64,000 nt of DNA from Arthrobacter oryzae (GTDB lineage: Bacteria; Actinomycetota; Actinomycetes; Actinomycetales; Micrococcaceae): positions 1-64,000 of the forward strand of contig NZ_RBIR01000007.1 in the NCBI RefSeq assembly GCF_003634095.1, in the 5' to 3' direction. The notes below the pieces were generated by a model. That model made no database searches. It had not been told where the DNA came from and saw nothing but the letters and a program-made list of their open reading frames with translations. Below are positions 42,184 to 50,395 of this stretch, one piece after another. Position numbers and translations under genes: made by a program. Every line of letters starts with the position of its first letter. Positions within the stretch are counted from its first letter, which is position 1.

Positions 42184-43143
42184 TCACGCAGTCCGGTCAG
42201 AGCGGTCCTCCGGTCCCGGATTCAACGCGCCGGCCGCCGTCGCCGGAACGATGGACGCCGCCGTCGCCGCCAGAATTTCCCGGGCCGCCAGGAGCGCCGG
42301 TCGCTTGGCACTGGACCGCCGCACCGAGGTGAACACCGTCCGGTGCGGATCTCCGGGGAGGTTCAGGAGCTGGGCGCTGGTGCCGCGGCCGGTCCAGACG
42401 AGGTCGGGCATCAGGGCCACCGCGTTCCCGGATTCGATCAGCCGGATCTGGGCCTGGAGGTCGGCGGTTTCAAAGCGGACGTCGGGCTCGAATCCGGCGC
42501 TCCGGCAGGCCTGCTCGGCCCAGTGCCGGGAGGCCGCCCCGCGGGGCTCCATTACCCAGGGCAGACCGGCGGTGTCCGCCAGCGTTCTGATGGCGGCGCG
42601 TTCCGGGGCGGAGGGCGGAACGGCGAGCCGGATGGCGTCGCTGGTCAGGGCCACGCGGTCCAGCTCGGCGTAGTGGGGAGCGGCGTGGCCCGGATACTGT
42701 TCGGCGATCACGAGGTCGAAGTCCCGGGCCCAGGTCTCGTGGAGGGCTGTTTCCGGTTCCCGCTGGGTCATTTCCACGCGGACTTCCGGGTAGCTGGCGG
42801 ACATCCGTGTCAGGGCCCCGGGCATGAGGGCCAGCGCGGCGGACTGGAACACCGCGATGCGTACCGTGCCCGTCACCGTGGTCAGCGACGCGGCCAGGTC
42901 CGCCTCTGCCTGCTCCAGGGTCTCCAGGAGCTGGGACGTATGTGCCACAAGGACCTCGGCCTGCGGGGTCAGCTGGACCCGGCGCCCGGTCTTGCGGAGC
43001 AACTCGACGCCGGCTTCCTTCTCAAGCAGGGCCAACTGCTGGGAGACCGATGATGGGCTGTACTGAAGGGCTTCGGCGACCTCGGCCAGGGTGCCCCGGA
43101 TCTTCAGTTCGCGGAGCAGGCGCAGCCGCCGGACGTCGAGCAT
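42184..43143 (-). CDS. LysR family transcriptional regulator
   Basis: This 319-residue regulator has an N-terminal winged HTH (about 1-62, LAEVAEALQYSPSSVSQQLALLEKE) and a LysR substrate-binding domain (about 88-290). It is divergent from an amino acid permease with 139 bases between the starts, the usual arrangement for a LysR regulator and its target. AAGGGAA precedes the ATG. It may control the permease and, by the shared promoter block, perhaps putA; this is inference. Confidence 0.92.
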   Translation of the reverse strand: MLDVRRLRLLRELKIRGTLAEVAEALQYSPSSVSQQLALLEKEAGVELLRKTGRRVQLTPQAEVLVAHTSQLLETLEQAEADLAASLTTVTGTVRIAVFQSAALALMPGALTRMSASYPEVRVEMTQREPETALHETWARDFDLVIAEQYPGHAAPHYAELDRVALTSDAIRLAVPPSAPERAAIRTLADTAGLPWVMEPRGAASRHWAEQACRSAGFEPDVRFETADLQAQIRLIESGNAVALMPDLVWTGRGTSAQLLNLPGDPHRTVFTSVRRSSAKRPALLAAREILAATAASIVPATAAGALNPGPEDRSDRTA

Positions 43144-43161
43144 CGCTATTCCCTTGTAAAT

Positions 43162-43179
43162 CTAATGGAAATTGATTAG
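43162..43179. promoter_or_regulatory. Candidate LysR-type dyad
   Basis: CTAAT and ATTAG form an interrupted dyad with eight bases between the arms, in the divergent intergenic region close to the regulator start and just upstream of the permease promoter. This position is typical of LysR recognition sites. A further ATCTAATG lies at 43194-43201. Confidence 0.5.
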
Positions 43180-43188
43180 GAAAATTCA

Positions 43189-43219
43189 CTTTATCTAATG
43201 CAACGAGGCTTGCATACTG
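43189..43219 (+). promoter_or_regulatory. Permease promoter block shared with putA
   Basis: A 31-base block runs from CTTTATCTAATG to GCATACTG and contains TTTATC and CATACT with 17 bases between them, as -35 and -10. It matches the putA upstream block in 23 of 31 positions without gaps. The permease ATG is 64 bases further on. Confidence 0.6.
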
Positions 43220-43282
43220 TCTCTTACTGAGTAGCCCGTCACGGGGCGGATTGATGGGCGCAACCCTATGTAGGAGACCCTG

Positions 43283-44746
43283 ATGAGCTCGAAGGATTTG
43301 TCACAGTCGATCATGCGGCGCAAGCCCATCGACGACATTGAAGAAGAAAACAAGCACAGCGGATTGCACCGGAGCCTCGGGCTCTGGCAACTGACCGCCA
43401 TCGGCGTTGGCGGCATCATCGGCGTCGGCATCTTTTCGCTCGCGGGCCTGGTTGCCCACGGCAGTGCAAGCGAACCCGGCGTCGGCCCGGCCGTGCTTGT
43501 CTCGTTCCTGATCGCCGGCCTGGCGTCTGCCGCCGCGGCCCTGTCCTACGCCGAGTTCGCCGGCATGATCCCGCGCGCAGGGTCGGCCTACACCTACGGC
43601 TATGTTGCCCTCGGCGAGGTGATCGGCTGGTTCATCGGCTGGGACCTGCTGCTGGAGTACATCGCCATCGTGGCCGTGGTGGCCATCGGCATCTCGGGCT
43701 ACTTCGACGCCTTCCTCGCCGGCATCGGGATCCACATGCCCGCCTGGATGACAGCGACGCCGGATGAGGGCACGGGCGGCATCGTCAATGTTCCCGCCAT
43801 CCTCGTCTGCCTGCTGGTGACCTGGATCCTCTCCCGCGGCACTAAGACCTTTGGGCGCTTCGAACTGGTCGCCGTCGTCATCAAGGTGGTCCTGATCCTG
43901 TTCATCATCGGCCTGGGCATCTTCTACATCAACACCAAGAATTACGACCCCTTCATGCCCAGCGGCTTCGGCCCCGTGGTGGCCGGCTCCGCCACGGTGT
44001 TCTTTGCCGTGTTCGGCTACGACGCCATGAGCACCGCGGCGGAGGAGGCGACGGACGGCAAGAAGCACATGCCGAAGGCCATCATCTACTCGCTGATCAT
44101 CGCCATGCTGCTCTACGTCGCAGCCACCCTGGTGCTCACCGGCATGCAGCACTACACGGAAATCGACCCCAAGGCCGGCTTCGCCTCCGCCTTCAACAGC
44201 GTGGGCCTGCCGGTGATCGCGACGATCATCTCCGTGTTCGCGGTCCTGTCCATCCTCACCGTGATGCTGACCTTCCTGCTCGGCTGCACCCGCGTCTGGT
44301 TCTCGATGAGCCGGGACGGCCTGCTCCCGGGCTGGTTCTCCAGGACCGACCGGAACGGCACGCCGCAGCGCGTGACCTGGATCGCCGGGGGCGCGGCCGC
44401 CATCCTGGCCGGCATCCTCCCGATCAAGGCCGTTGCGGACCTGACCAACATCGGCATCCTGGCCGCGTTCGTCGTCGTCTGCACCTCGGTCATCGTGTTC
44501 CGCTACAAGAAGCCGGACGCCCCGCGGACCTTCCGGCTGCCGCTGATGCCGGTGGTTCCGGCGTTTGGCGTGCTTGCCTCCGCCTTCCTGATGCTCCAGC
44601 TGCACTGGGAAACCTGGCTGCGGTTCGTTGTCTGGCTCATCATCGGGCTCATCGTCTACTTCACCTACGGCCGCAAAAACTCGCTGATGAACCCGGACAG
44701 CCCGCGGCACGAAGAGATTGTGGAGATGCACCGCCCCCTCGCCTGA
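43283..44746 (+). CDS. APC family amino acid permease
   Basis: This 487-residue protein has about 12 helices and belongs to the amino acid-polyamine-organocation superfamily, close to the cationic amino acid transporter (CAT) branch. Signatures are GVGGIIGVGIFSLAG in helix 1 (about 41-55), VFFAVFGYDAMSTAAEE near 240, and the CTRVWFSMSRDGLLP loop near 335. The short polar N-terminus is cytoplasmic. Its promoter resembles that of putA, which follows, so proline or a related amino acid is a plausible substrate despite the CAT-like sequence. GGAG about 10 bases before the ATG supports the start. Confidence 0.9.
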   Translation: MSSKDLSQSIMRRKPIDDIEEENKHSGLHRSLGLWQLTAIGVGGIIGVGIFSLAGLVAHGSASEPGVGPAVLVSFLIAGLASAAAALSYAEFAGMIPRAGSAYTYGYVALGEVIGWFIGWDLLLEYIAIVAVVAIGISGYFDAFLAGIGIHMPAWMTATPDEGTGGIVNVPAILVCLLVTWILSRGTKTFGRFELVAVVIKVVLILFIIGLGIFYINTKNYDPFMPSGFGPVVAGSATVFFAVFGYDAMSTAAEEATDGKKHMPKAIIYSLIIAMLLYVAATLVLTGMQHYTEIDPKAGFASAFNSVGLPVIATIISVFAVLSILTVMLTFLLGCTRVWFSMSRDGLLPGWFSRTDRNGTPQRVTWIAGGAAAILAGILPIKAVADLTNIGILAAFVVVCTSVIVFRYKKPDAPRTFRLPLMPVVPAFGVLASAFLMLQLHWETWLRFVVWLIIGLIVYFTYGRKNSLMNPDSPRHEEIVEMHRPLA

Positions 44747-44762
44747 CGGCACTTCCCGCCCC

Positions 44763-44831
44763 GCCCCCGTTGCGCTAGCGCTCATGGCCCTCAAATCCTG
44801 TGGATGCCGTAAGCGATAGCGCAATGGGGGC
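44763..44831 (+). terminator. Inverted repeat, probable permease terminator
   Basis: The 20-base arms 44763-44782 and 44812-44831 pair throughout if two G-T pairs are allowed, with a 29-base loop. It starts 16 bases after the permease stop and precedes the putA promoter. Confidence 0.65.
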
Positions 44832-44914
44832 TTAACCGGCGGGGTGGTTTCCGAACGTTCGGACGGGATCGTTAAGCATCGGTTTTCCTAACCGGTATTG
44901 CTCAGAAAACATCG

Positions 44915-44955
44915 CTTTATCTTATGAAAATCCGGTCGCATACTGATTCATAAGA
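44915..44955 (+). promoter_or_regulatory. putA promoter block with inverted repeat
   Basis: Bases 44915-44945 are the copy of the permease block (CTTTATCTTATG to GCATACTG). A 9-base inverted repeat, TCTTATGAA (44920-44928) and TTCATAAGA (44947-44955), brackets the -10 element and is a good operator candidate. Confidence 0.6.
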
Positions 44956-44988
44956 GGTCCACATTTTGAGAAAGAACGAGTTCCAGCC

Positions 44989-47900
44989 ATGACCAACATC
45001 TCCACGGAATCCGGCGCGACCACCGGCAAAGAAGCCACGCACGCCGCCGTCTCGGAAGGCTCGACGGTCCTTGAAGCCGCAGCCCTGGCCGAGGACACCA
45101 TCGCGCTGGTGCGCCACTGGCTCACCGAAGCCGCCAAGGTCCCCGCCGACGCCTCGGCCGAGCAGCTCGCCGGGGTCCTGAAGGACCCCAACGGGCTGGA
45201 CTTCACGGTCGGGTTCGTCGACGGCGTCGTCCGTCCGGAAGACCTGCAGGTCGCCGCCCGCAACCTCGCCGCACTTGCCCCCAAGGTCCCGGCGTTCCTG
45301 CCCTGGTACATGCGCAGCGCGGTCCGCCTCGGCGGAACCATGGCTCCGATCCTGCCGCAGGTGGTCATCCCGGTTGCCCGGCGCGTGCTCCGTGAGATGG
45401 TGGGCCACCTCATTGTGGACGCCACCGACGCCAAACTGGGCCCGGCCATCGCCAAGATCCGCAAGGACGGCATCAAGCTCAACGTCAACCTGCTCGGCGA
45501 GGCGGTCCTCGGCGAGCACGAGGCGTCCCGCCGGCTGGAGGGCACCCACGCCCTGCTGTCCCGCCCGGACGTGGACTACGTTTCCATCAAGGTCTCCTCG
45601 ACGGTGGCCCCGCACTCGGCATGGGCCTTCGACGAGGCTGTGGAGCACGTCGTGGAGAAGCTCACCCCGCTCTTCACCCGGGCGGCGTCCTTCCCCAAGC
45701 CGAAGTTCATCAACCTGGACATGGAGGAGTACAAGGACCTGGACATGACCATCGCGGTCTTCACCCGGATCCTCGACAAGCCCGAATTCAAGGACCTCGA
45801 GGCCGGCATCGTGCTCCAGGCCTACCTCCCGGACGCCCTCGCCGCCATGATCCGCCTGCAGGACTGGGCCGCCGCCCGCCGCGCCGGCGGCGGTGCCGCG
45901 ATCAAGGTCCGCGTGGTCAAGGGCGCCAACCTGCCGATGGAGCAGGTGGAAGCCTCCCTGCACGACTGGCCGCTCGCGACGTGGAACACCAAACAGGACT
46001 CGGACACCAACTACAAGCGTGTCATCAACTACTCGCTGCACCCGGACCGGATCCGCAACATCCGGATCGGCGTCGCCGGCCACAACCTCTTCGACATCGC
46101 CTTCGCCTGGCTGCTGGCCAAGCAGCGGAGTGTGGAGTCCGGAATCGAATTCGAGATGCTGCTCGGCATGGCCCAGGGCCAGGCCGAGGCCGTCAAGAGG
46201 GACGTCGGCTCGCTCCTGCTCTACACCCCGGTGGTCCACCCCGCTGAGTTCGACGTCGCCATCGCCTACCTGATCCGCCGCCTCGAAGAGGGCGCCAGCC
46301 AGGACAACTTCATGTCCGCTGTCTTCGAACTCAGCGAGAACGAATCCCTCTTCGAGCGGGAGAAGCAGCGCTTCCTTGGCTCCCTCGCCAAGCTCGACGA
46401 CGAAGTCCCCGGCCCGAACCGCCGGCAGAACCGCGCCCTCCCGGCCGCGCCGCTGCCGCGCGACTCGTTCGAGAACACCCCGGACACGGACCCGTCGCTG
46501 CCCGCGAACCGCGACTGGGGCCGCGCTATCCTGGGCCGCGTGGCGACGTCCACCCTGGGCAACGCCGCCGTCGAGGCAGCCACCATCAACGACGAGGCGA
46601 CCCTGAACGCGGTCATCGACACCGCCGTCGCGAAGGGCAAGGCCTGGGGCGCACTCTCCGGCGCCGAGCGCGCCGAGATCCTGCACCGCGCCGGCGACGT
46701 CCTCGAAGCCCGCCGCGCCGACCTCCTCGAGGTCATGGCCAGCGAAACCGGCAAGACGATTGACCAGGGCGATCCCGAGGTCAGCGAGGCCGTCGACTTT
46801 GCGCACTACTACGCCGAATCAGCCCGCAAGCTCGACGACGTCGACGGCGCCACGTTCGTCCCGTCCAAGCTCACCGTCGTGACGCCGCCGTGGAACTTCC
46901 CGGTCGCCATTCCCGCCGGCTCCACCCTGGCCGCCCTCGCCGCCGGCTCCGCCGTCGTGATCAAGCCAGCCAAGCAGGCCCGGCGCAGCGGTGCCGTGAT
47001 GATCGAGGCCCTCTGGGAAGCCGGCGTCCCGCGCGACGTCCTCACCATGGTCCAGCTGGGCGAGCGGGAACTCGGCCGTCAGCTGGTCTCCCACCCGGCC
47101 GTGGACCGCGTCATCCTGACCGGCGGCTACGAGACCGCCGAGCTGTTCCGCTCCTTCCGCAAGGACCTGCCGCTCCTGGCCGAAACCAGCGGCAAGAACG
47201 CCATCATCGTCACCCCCAGCGCGGACCTGGACCTCGCGGCCAAGGACGTGGCGTACTCCGCGTTCGGCCACGCCGGCCAGAAGTGCTCCGCCGCGTCGCT
47301 GGTGATCCTCGTCGGCTCGGTGGCCAAGTCCAAGCGCTTCCACAACCAGCTGATCGACGCCGTCACCTCGCTGAAGGTCGGCTACCCGGAAGACCCGACA
47401 AGCCAGATGGGCCCGATCATCGAGCCCGCCAACGGCAAGCTCCTCAACGCCCTCACCACCCTCGGCGCGGGCGAGACCTGGGCCGTGGAACCGCGCAAAC
47501 TCGACGACACCGGCAAACTCTGGAGCCCGGGCGTGCGCTCCGGCGTCCGGCGCGGGTCCTACTTCCACCTCACCGAGTTCTTCGGACCGGTGCTCGGCGT
47601 CATGACCGCCGAGACCCTCGAGGAAGCCATCGCCATCCAAAACCAGATCGACTACGGCCTCACGGCGGGCCTGCACTCGCTCAACAGCGAGGAACTGGGG
47701 ATCTGGCTGGACACCATCCAGGCCGGTAACCTCTACGTAAATCGTGGCATCACCGGCGCGATCGTCCAGCGCCAGCCGTTCGGCGGCTGGAAGAAATCCG
47801 CCGTCGGCGCCGGCACCAAGGCCGGCGGACCGAACTACCTCGTCGGTCTCGGCGAATGGGTCAGCAAGCCCAGCACCGCAGACGCCCCGGCCAGCGCTCC

Positions 47901-48504
47901 CGCCCACTCGGGAGTCCGCCGGCTCGAGGACGCCGCCAAGGGCTTCCTGACCGCCGACGAACTCGCGCCGCTGCAGCGGGCACTGGCCTCCGACGCCCGG
48001 GCCTGGGCCGAGGAGTTCGGCACCGCCAAGGATGTCTCGGGCCTGAGCGCCGAACGCAACGTCTTCCGCTACCGCGCGCTGCCCGTCACGGTCCGCCTCG
48101 CGGAAGGCGAGCGGCTTGCCGGCCTGGTCCGGACCGTGGCCGCCGGCGTCCTTGCCGGATCCGCCCTCACCGTCTCCACCGCCATCGAGCTGCCCGCGCA
48201 GCTGCGCGCGGTCCTCTCCGGCCTTGGCATCGCCGCCACCGTCGAAAATGACGCGGACTGGCTGGCCTCCGCCGGCACGCTCGCCGCCGCCGGCAAGCTC
48301 TCCGGCGCCCGGATCCGACTGATCGGCGGGGACGCCAAGGCGCTGGCCGAGGCCACGGGCGGCCGCCCGGACCTGGCGGTCTACTTCCACCCGGTCACCG
48401 AAGCCGGGCGCGTGGAACTGCTGCCGTTCCTGCACGAGCAGGCCATCAGCATCACGGCGCACCGCTTCGGCACGCCCAACCACATCTCGGATGATCTGAT
48501 CTAG
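44989..48504 (+). CDS. putA: Bifunctional proline dehydrogenase / L-glutamate gamma-semialdehyde dehydrogenase
   Basis: This 1171-residue enzyme oxidises proline to glutamate in two steps. The FAD-dependent proline dehydrogenase barrel occupies about 70-480, and the NAD-dependent aldehyde dehydrogenase domain about 510-970, with the catalytic cysteine in GHAGQKCSAAS (residue 766) and ETSGKNAIIV at about 732. A further 150-200-residue C-terminal segment follows. It lacks the N-terminal ribbon-helix-helix domain that lets the E. coli protein act as its own repressor, so regulation must come from another protein. Promoter similarity links it to the permease upstream. A strong terminator follows. 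Confidence 0.95.
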   Translation: MTNISTESGATTGKEATHAAVSEGSTVLEAAALAEDTIALVRHWLTEAAKVPADASAEQLAGVLKDPNGLDFTVGFVDGVVRPEDLQVAARNLAALAPKVPAFLPWYMRSAVRLGGTMAPILPQVVIPVARRVLREMVGHLIVDATDAKLGPAIAKIRKDGIKLNVNLLGEAVLGEHEASRRLEGTHALLSRPDVDYVSIKVSSTVAPHSAWAFDEAVEHVVEKLTPLFTRAASFPKPKFINLDMEEYKDLDMTIAVFTRILDKPEFKDLEAGIVLQAYLPDALAAMIRLQDWAAARRAGGGAAIKVRVVKGANLPMEQVEASLHDWPLATWNTKQDSDTNYKRVINYSLHPDRIRNIRIGVAGHNLFDIAFAWLLAKQRSVESGIEFEMLLGMAQGQAEAVKRDVGSLLLYTPVVHPAEFDVAIAYLIRRLEEGASQDNFMSAVFELSENESLFEREKQRFLGSLAKLDDEVPGPNRRQNRALPAAPLPRDSFENTPDTDPSLPANRDWGRAILGRVATSTLGNAAVEAATINDEATLNAVIDTAVAKGKAWGALSGAERAEILHRAGDVLEARRADLLEVMASETGKTIDQGDPEVSEAVDFAHYYAESARKLDDVDGATFVPSKLTVVTPPWNFPVAIPAGSTLAALAAGSAVVIKPAKQARRSGAVMIEALWEAGVPRDVLTMVQLGERELGRQLVSHPAVDRVILTGGYETAELFRSFRKDLPLLAETSGKNAIIVTPSADLDLAAKDVAYSAFGHAGQKCSAASLVILVGSVAKSKRFHNQLIDAVTSLKVGYPEDPTSQMGPIIEPANGKLLNALTTLGAGETWAVEPRKLDDTGKLWSPGVRSGVRRGSYFHLTEFFGPVLGVMTAETLEEAIAIQNQIDYGLTAGLHSLNSEELGIWLDTIQAGNLYVNRGITGAIVQRQPFGGWKKSAVGAGTKAGGPNYLVGLGEWVSKPSTADAPASAPAHSGVRRLEDAAKGFLTADELAPLQRALASDARAWAEEFGTAKDVSGLSAERNVFRYRALPVTVRLAEGERLAGLVRTVAAGVLAGSALTVSTAIELPAQLRAVLSGLGIAATVENDADWLASAGTLAAAGKLSGARIRLIGGDAKALAEATGGRPDLAVYFHPVTEAGRVELLPFLHEQAISITAHRFGTPNHISDDLI

Positions 48505-48540
48505 CCGGGGGCTGCCAAAACCCTGGCCCGGGCGTGCTAA

Positions 48541-48596
48541 AACGCCATCGCCGCCGTGCAAGCACCGAGAGGTGCGGGCACGGCGGCGACGGCGTT
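48541..48596 (+). terminator. Terminator after putA
   Basis: Arms 48541-48559 and 48578-48596 pair over 19 bases with one A-C mismatch, and an inner GCACC/GGTGC stem caps the hairpin. It begins 36 bases after the putA stop. No T-run follows. Confidence 0.8.
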
Positions 48597-48661
48597 AAAG
48601 GGCGAAGGCGTTAAGGCGTCCTGCGGCAGGTCGTTATCTGAGTCGGCTATCCGGCGCGCGC

Positions 48662-49078
48662 CTAGCCGAAGTACCAGCCCGGCGGGACCCAGGAGGCAGG
48701 GACCGCGTGGGCGGAGAAGTCGTCGCAACCCGAGCAGAAGTAGGTGACTTCGCCGAGTTTGCTGACCGAGCCGTCCCTGCGGTGCGTGGCCGGGACGAAG
48801 GTCTCAAGGTAAATGAACTCGTCCGTGCCGCAACGTTCGCAATACGGACTGGCGACATATTCGGACTCCGCCAGAGTGGCGGGCCGGATGCCCCGGCGGT
48901 CCGGGCCGGCATGCTGGGCGGGGCCGGCATGCTGAGCCATGCCGGCGTGCTGCACGGCGGGCCCGGCGTGGTGCATGGCCGTTGCCGGGTGCGCTGGCGC
49001 GATTACCGGATGGACGGCCTTCGATGGACGGACTGAAGCGGGGACGGGGATGCGTGAATGGTTAAGGGCTGGCATCAT
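48662..49078 (-). CDS. Small zinc-ribbon-like protein with HAG repeats
   Basis: The conserved-looking part is the last 60 residues, with two CxxC pairs (YCERCGTDEF and YFCSGCDDF) that could bind zinc, followed by ASWVPPGWYFG. Before it lies a histidine/alanine/glycine-rich stretch with repeated QHAGP units. The start is uncertain. ATG codons at 49078 and 49075 are the best choices (138 or 137 residues), but none has a clear ribosome binding site, and the frame is open up to 49228. Function is unknown. Confidence 0.6.
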   Translation of the reverse strand: MMPALNHSRIPVPASVRPSKAVHPVIAPAHPATAMHHAGPAVQHAGMAQHAGPAQHAGPDRRGIRPATLAESEYVASPYCERCGTDEFIYLETFVPATHRRDGSVSKLGEVTYFCSGCDDFSAHAVPASWVPPGWYFG

Positions 49079-49399
49079 TGACGGCCTATCCCGAACACCT
49101 TGGCGCCAGCCATGCGGCATCAGCGCCGACAGCGTTCGATTTTCGAATCGTTGTCGTGGGCCTCTGCTTGACCTCGAACAGTAGATCTTAGGTAGTGTCA
49201 GGATAGATGAAGTACTTGCATCGTTCAATGGTCAAGTAAGTAGTCACCTCCGTACGGGTAGCCCTTCGCGTAAGTACCTAGGGGGACCGACGCCGCGCCG
49301 CGGCCCGCCCGGACCGGCTGCCGGACCGAGCGCGGCGTGGCCCAAGCCGAGGCTCAGGGCGGGCCGTGGGCGCCGGCGGGCGCAGGCTTCAGCCGGGGC
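49079..49399. other. Intergenic region with a short inverted repeat
   Basis: About 320 bases lie between the zinc-ribbon gene start and the end of the next LysR gene, and no gene is seen. The centre (49180-49260) is AT-rich and probably holds the promoter of the zinc-ribbon gene. It contains TACTTG (49213-49218) and CAAGTA (49233-49238), an inverted repeat with 20 bases between equivalent points. The rest is GC-rich without features. Confidence 0.4.
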
Positions 49400-50254
49400 T
49401 CAGGCCGGGCGCTTCAGGGTCCGGCCCACGATCGCCTGGGTGAGGGCATCGATCACCTCGGTATTGGCCAGGGGATTGCGAATGAGGGTGAAATCCACAT
49501 CGCCCACCGGCGGCAGATCGAACCGGCGGGTGATGATCTTCAGGTCCTCAGGCACCAGGGAGGACGGCATGACCGCCACCCCGATCCCGGCCCGGACCGC
49601 GGCCAGTACGCCGCTGATTTGCCGCGTGGTGCAGGTGATCCGCCAGGTCCGGCCGGTGGACTCAAGGGCGTCGATCGCAAGCTTGCGGCTAAGGCTGGGC
49701 GAGGGATAGGCAATCAGCGGAACCGGATCGGCAGGATTCAGTGTGGTCTGTTCCAGGCCGACCCAGGCGAAGGCATCCTGCTGGACCACGGTCCCGTCTT
49801 TGGCCCCGGCAACCCATTTCACGAAGACAAGGTCCAACTGGCCGGCGTTCAGGCGCTTGTAGAGCTGGTCGCTCTGGCCCACCGTGAGCTCAAGGTTGAT
49901 CTGCGGATAGATCTGCCGGAACTCCCTGAGGATCCGGGGCAGCCCGGTGATGGCAAGATCGTCGGCCGTGCCGAAGCGCAGGCGCCCGCGCATGGCGGAG
50001 CCGGAAAAATAGCGGGCGGCGGCGTCGTGCGCGGCGAGGATGCTCCGGGCAAACCCGGCCATGGCGTCACCGTTGTCCGTCAGCCGCACGTCCCGGGTGT
50101 CCCGGGCAACCAGGACCCGTTTGGCGGCGGACTCCAGCTTGCGGACGTGCTGGCTGACCGTGGGCTGGGCCAGGCCGAGGCGCTCTGCGGCCTTGGTGAA
50201 ACTCAGGGTCTCGGCGACGGCCAGGAACGAGCGGAGCTGGGCGGGTTCGAACAT
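49400..50254 (-). CDS. LysR family transcriptional regulator
   Basis: This 284-residue regulator has an N-terminal winged HTH (FTKAAERLGLAQPTVSQHVRKLE, about 18-40) and a substrate-binding domain from about 90. The ATG at 50254 has GGGAG six bases upstream and starts at the family N-terminus; an ATG 12 codons earlier is less likely. It is divergent from an MFS exporter, which is the probable target gene. The inducer is unknown. Confidence 0.9.
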   Translation of the reverse strand: MFEPAQLRSFLAVAETLSFTKAAERLGLAQPTVSQHVRKLESAAKRVLVARDTRDVRLTDNGDAMAGFARSILAAHDAAARYFSGSAMRGRLRFGTADDLAITGLPRILREFRQIYPQINLELTVGQSDQLYKRLNAGQLDLVFVKWVAGAKDGTVVQQDAFAWVGLEQTTLNPADPVPLIAYPSPSLSRKLAIDALESTGRTWRITCTTRQISGVLAAVRAGIGVAVMPSSLVPEDLKIITRRFDLPPVGDVDFTLIRNPLANTEVIDALTQAIVGRTLKRPA

Positions 50255-50308
50255 GGAGGTCTCCCGGATCAGGCGCCGCGGACGGTGCATTGCATTTTGT
50301 AATGTGAG

Positions 50309-50333
50309 TTATGCGAAGAATAGTCTTCCATAA
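50309..50333. promoter_or_regulatory. Candidate LysR dyad in divergent region
   Basis: TTATG (50309-50313) and CATAA (50329-50333) flank GAAGA...TCTTC, giving a 25-base interrupted palindrome between the LysR and MFS genes. The position and AT-rich arms fit a LysR operator. Confidence 0.5.
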
Positions 50334-50395
50334 TCTCTTGGGGCCAGCCTAGCGTTAAGACCATCCCGCTCACCCGCTCTTTTGAGGACTTTTCT

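Noticed and set aside
43301..44824. Long minus-strand frame opposite the amino acid permease
   Set aside because: The product is Asp/Gly/His/Arg-rich without a fold, a typical antisense shadow; the permease on the plus strand is unmistakable.
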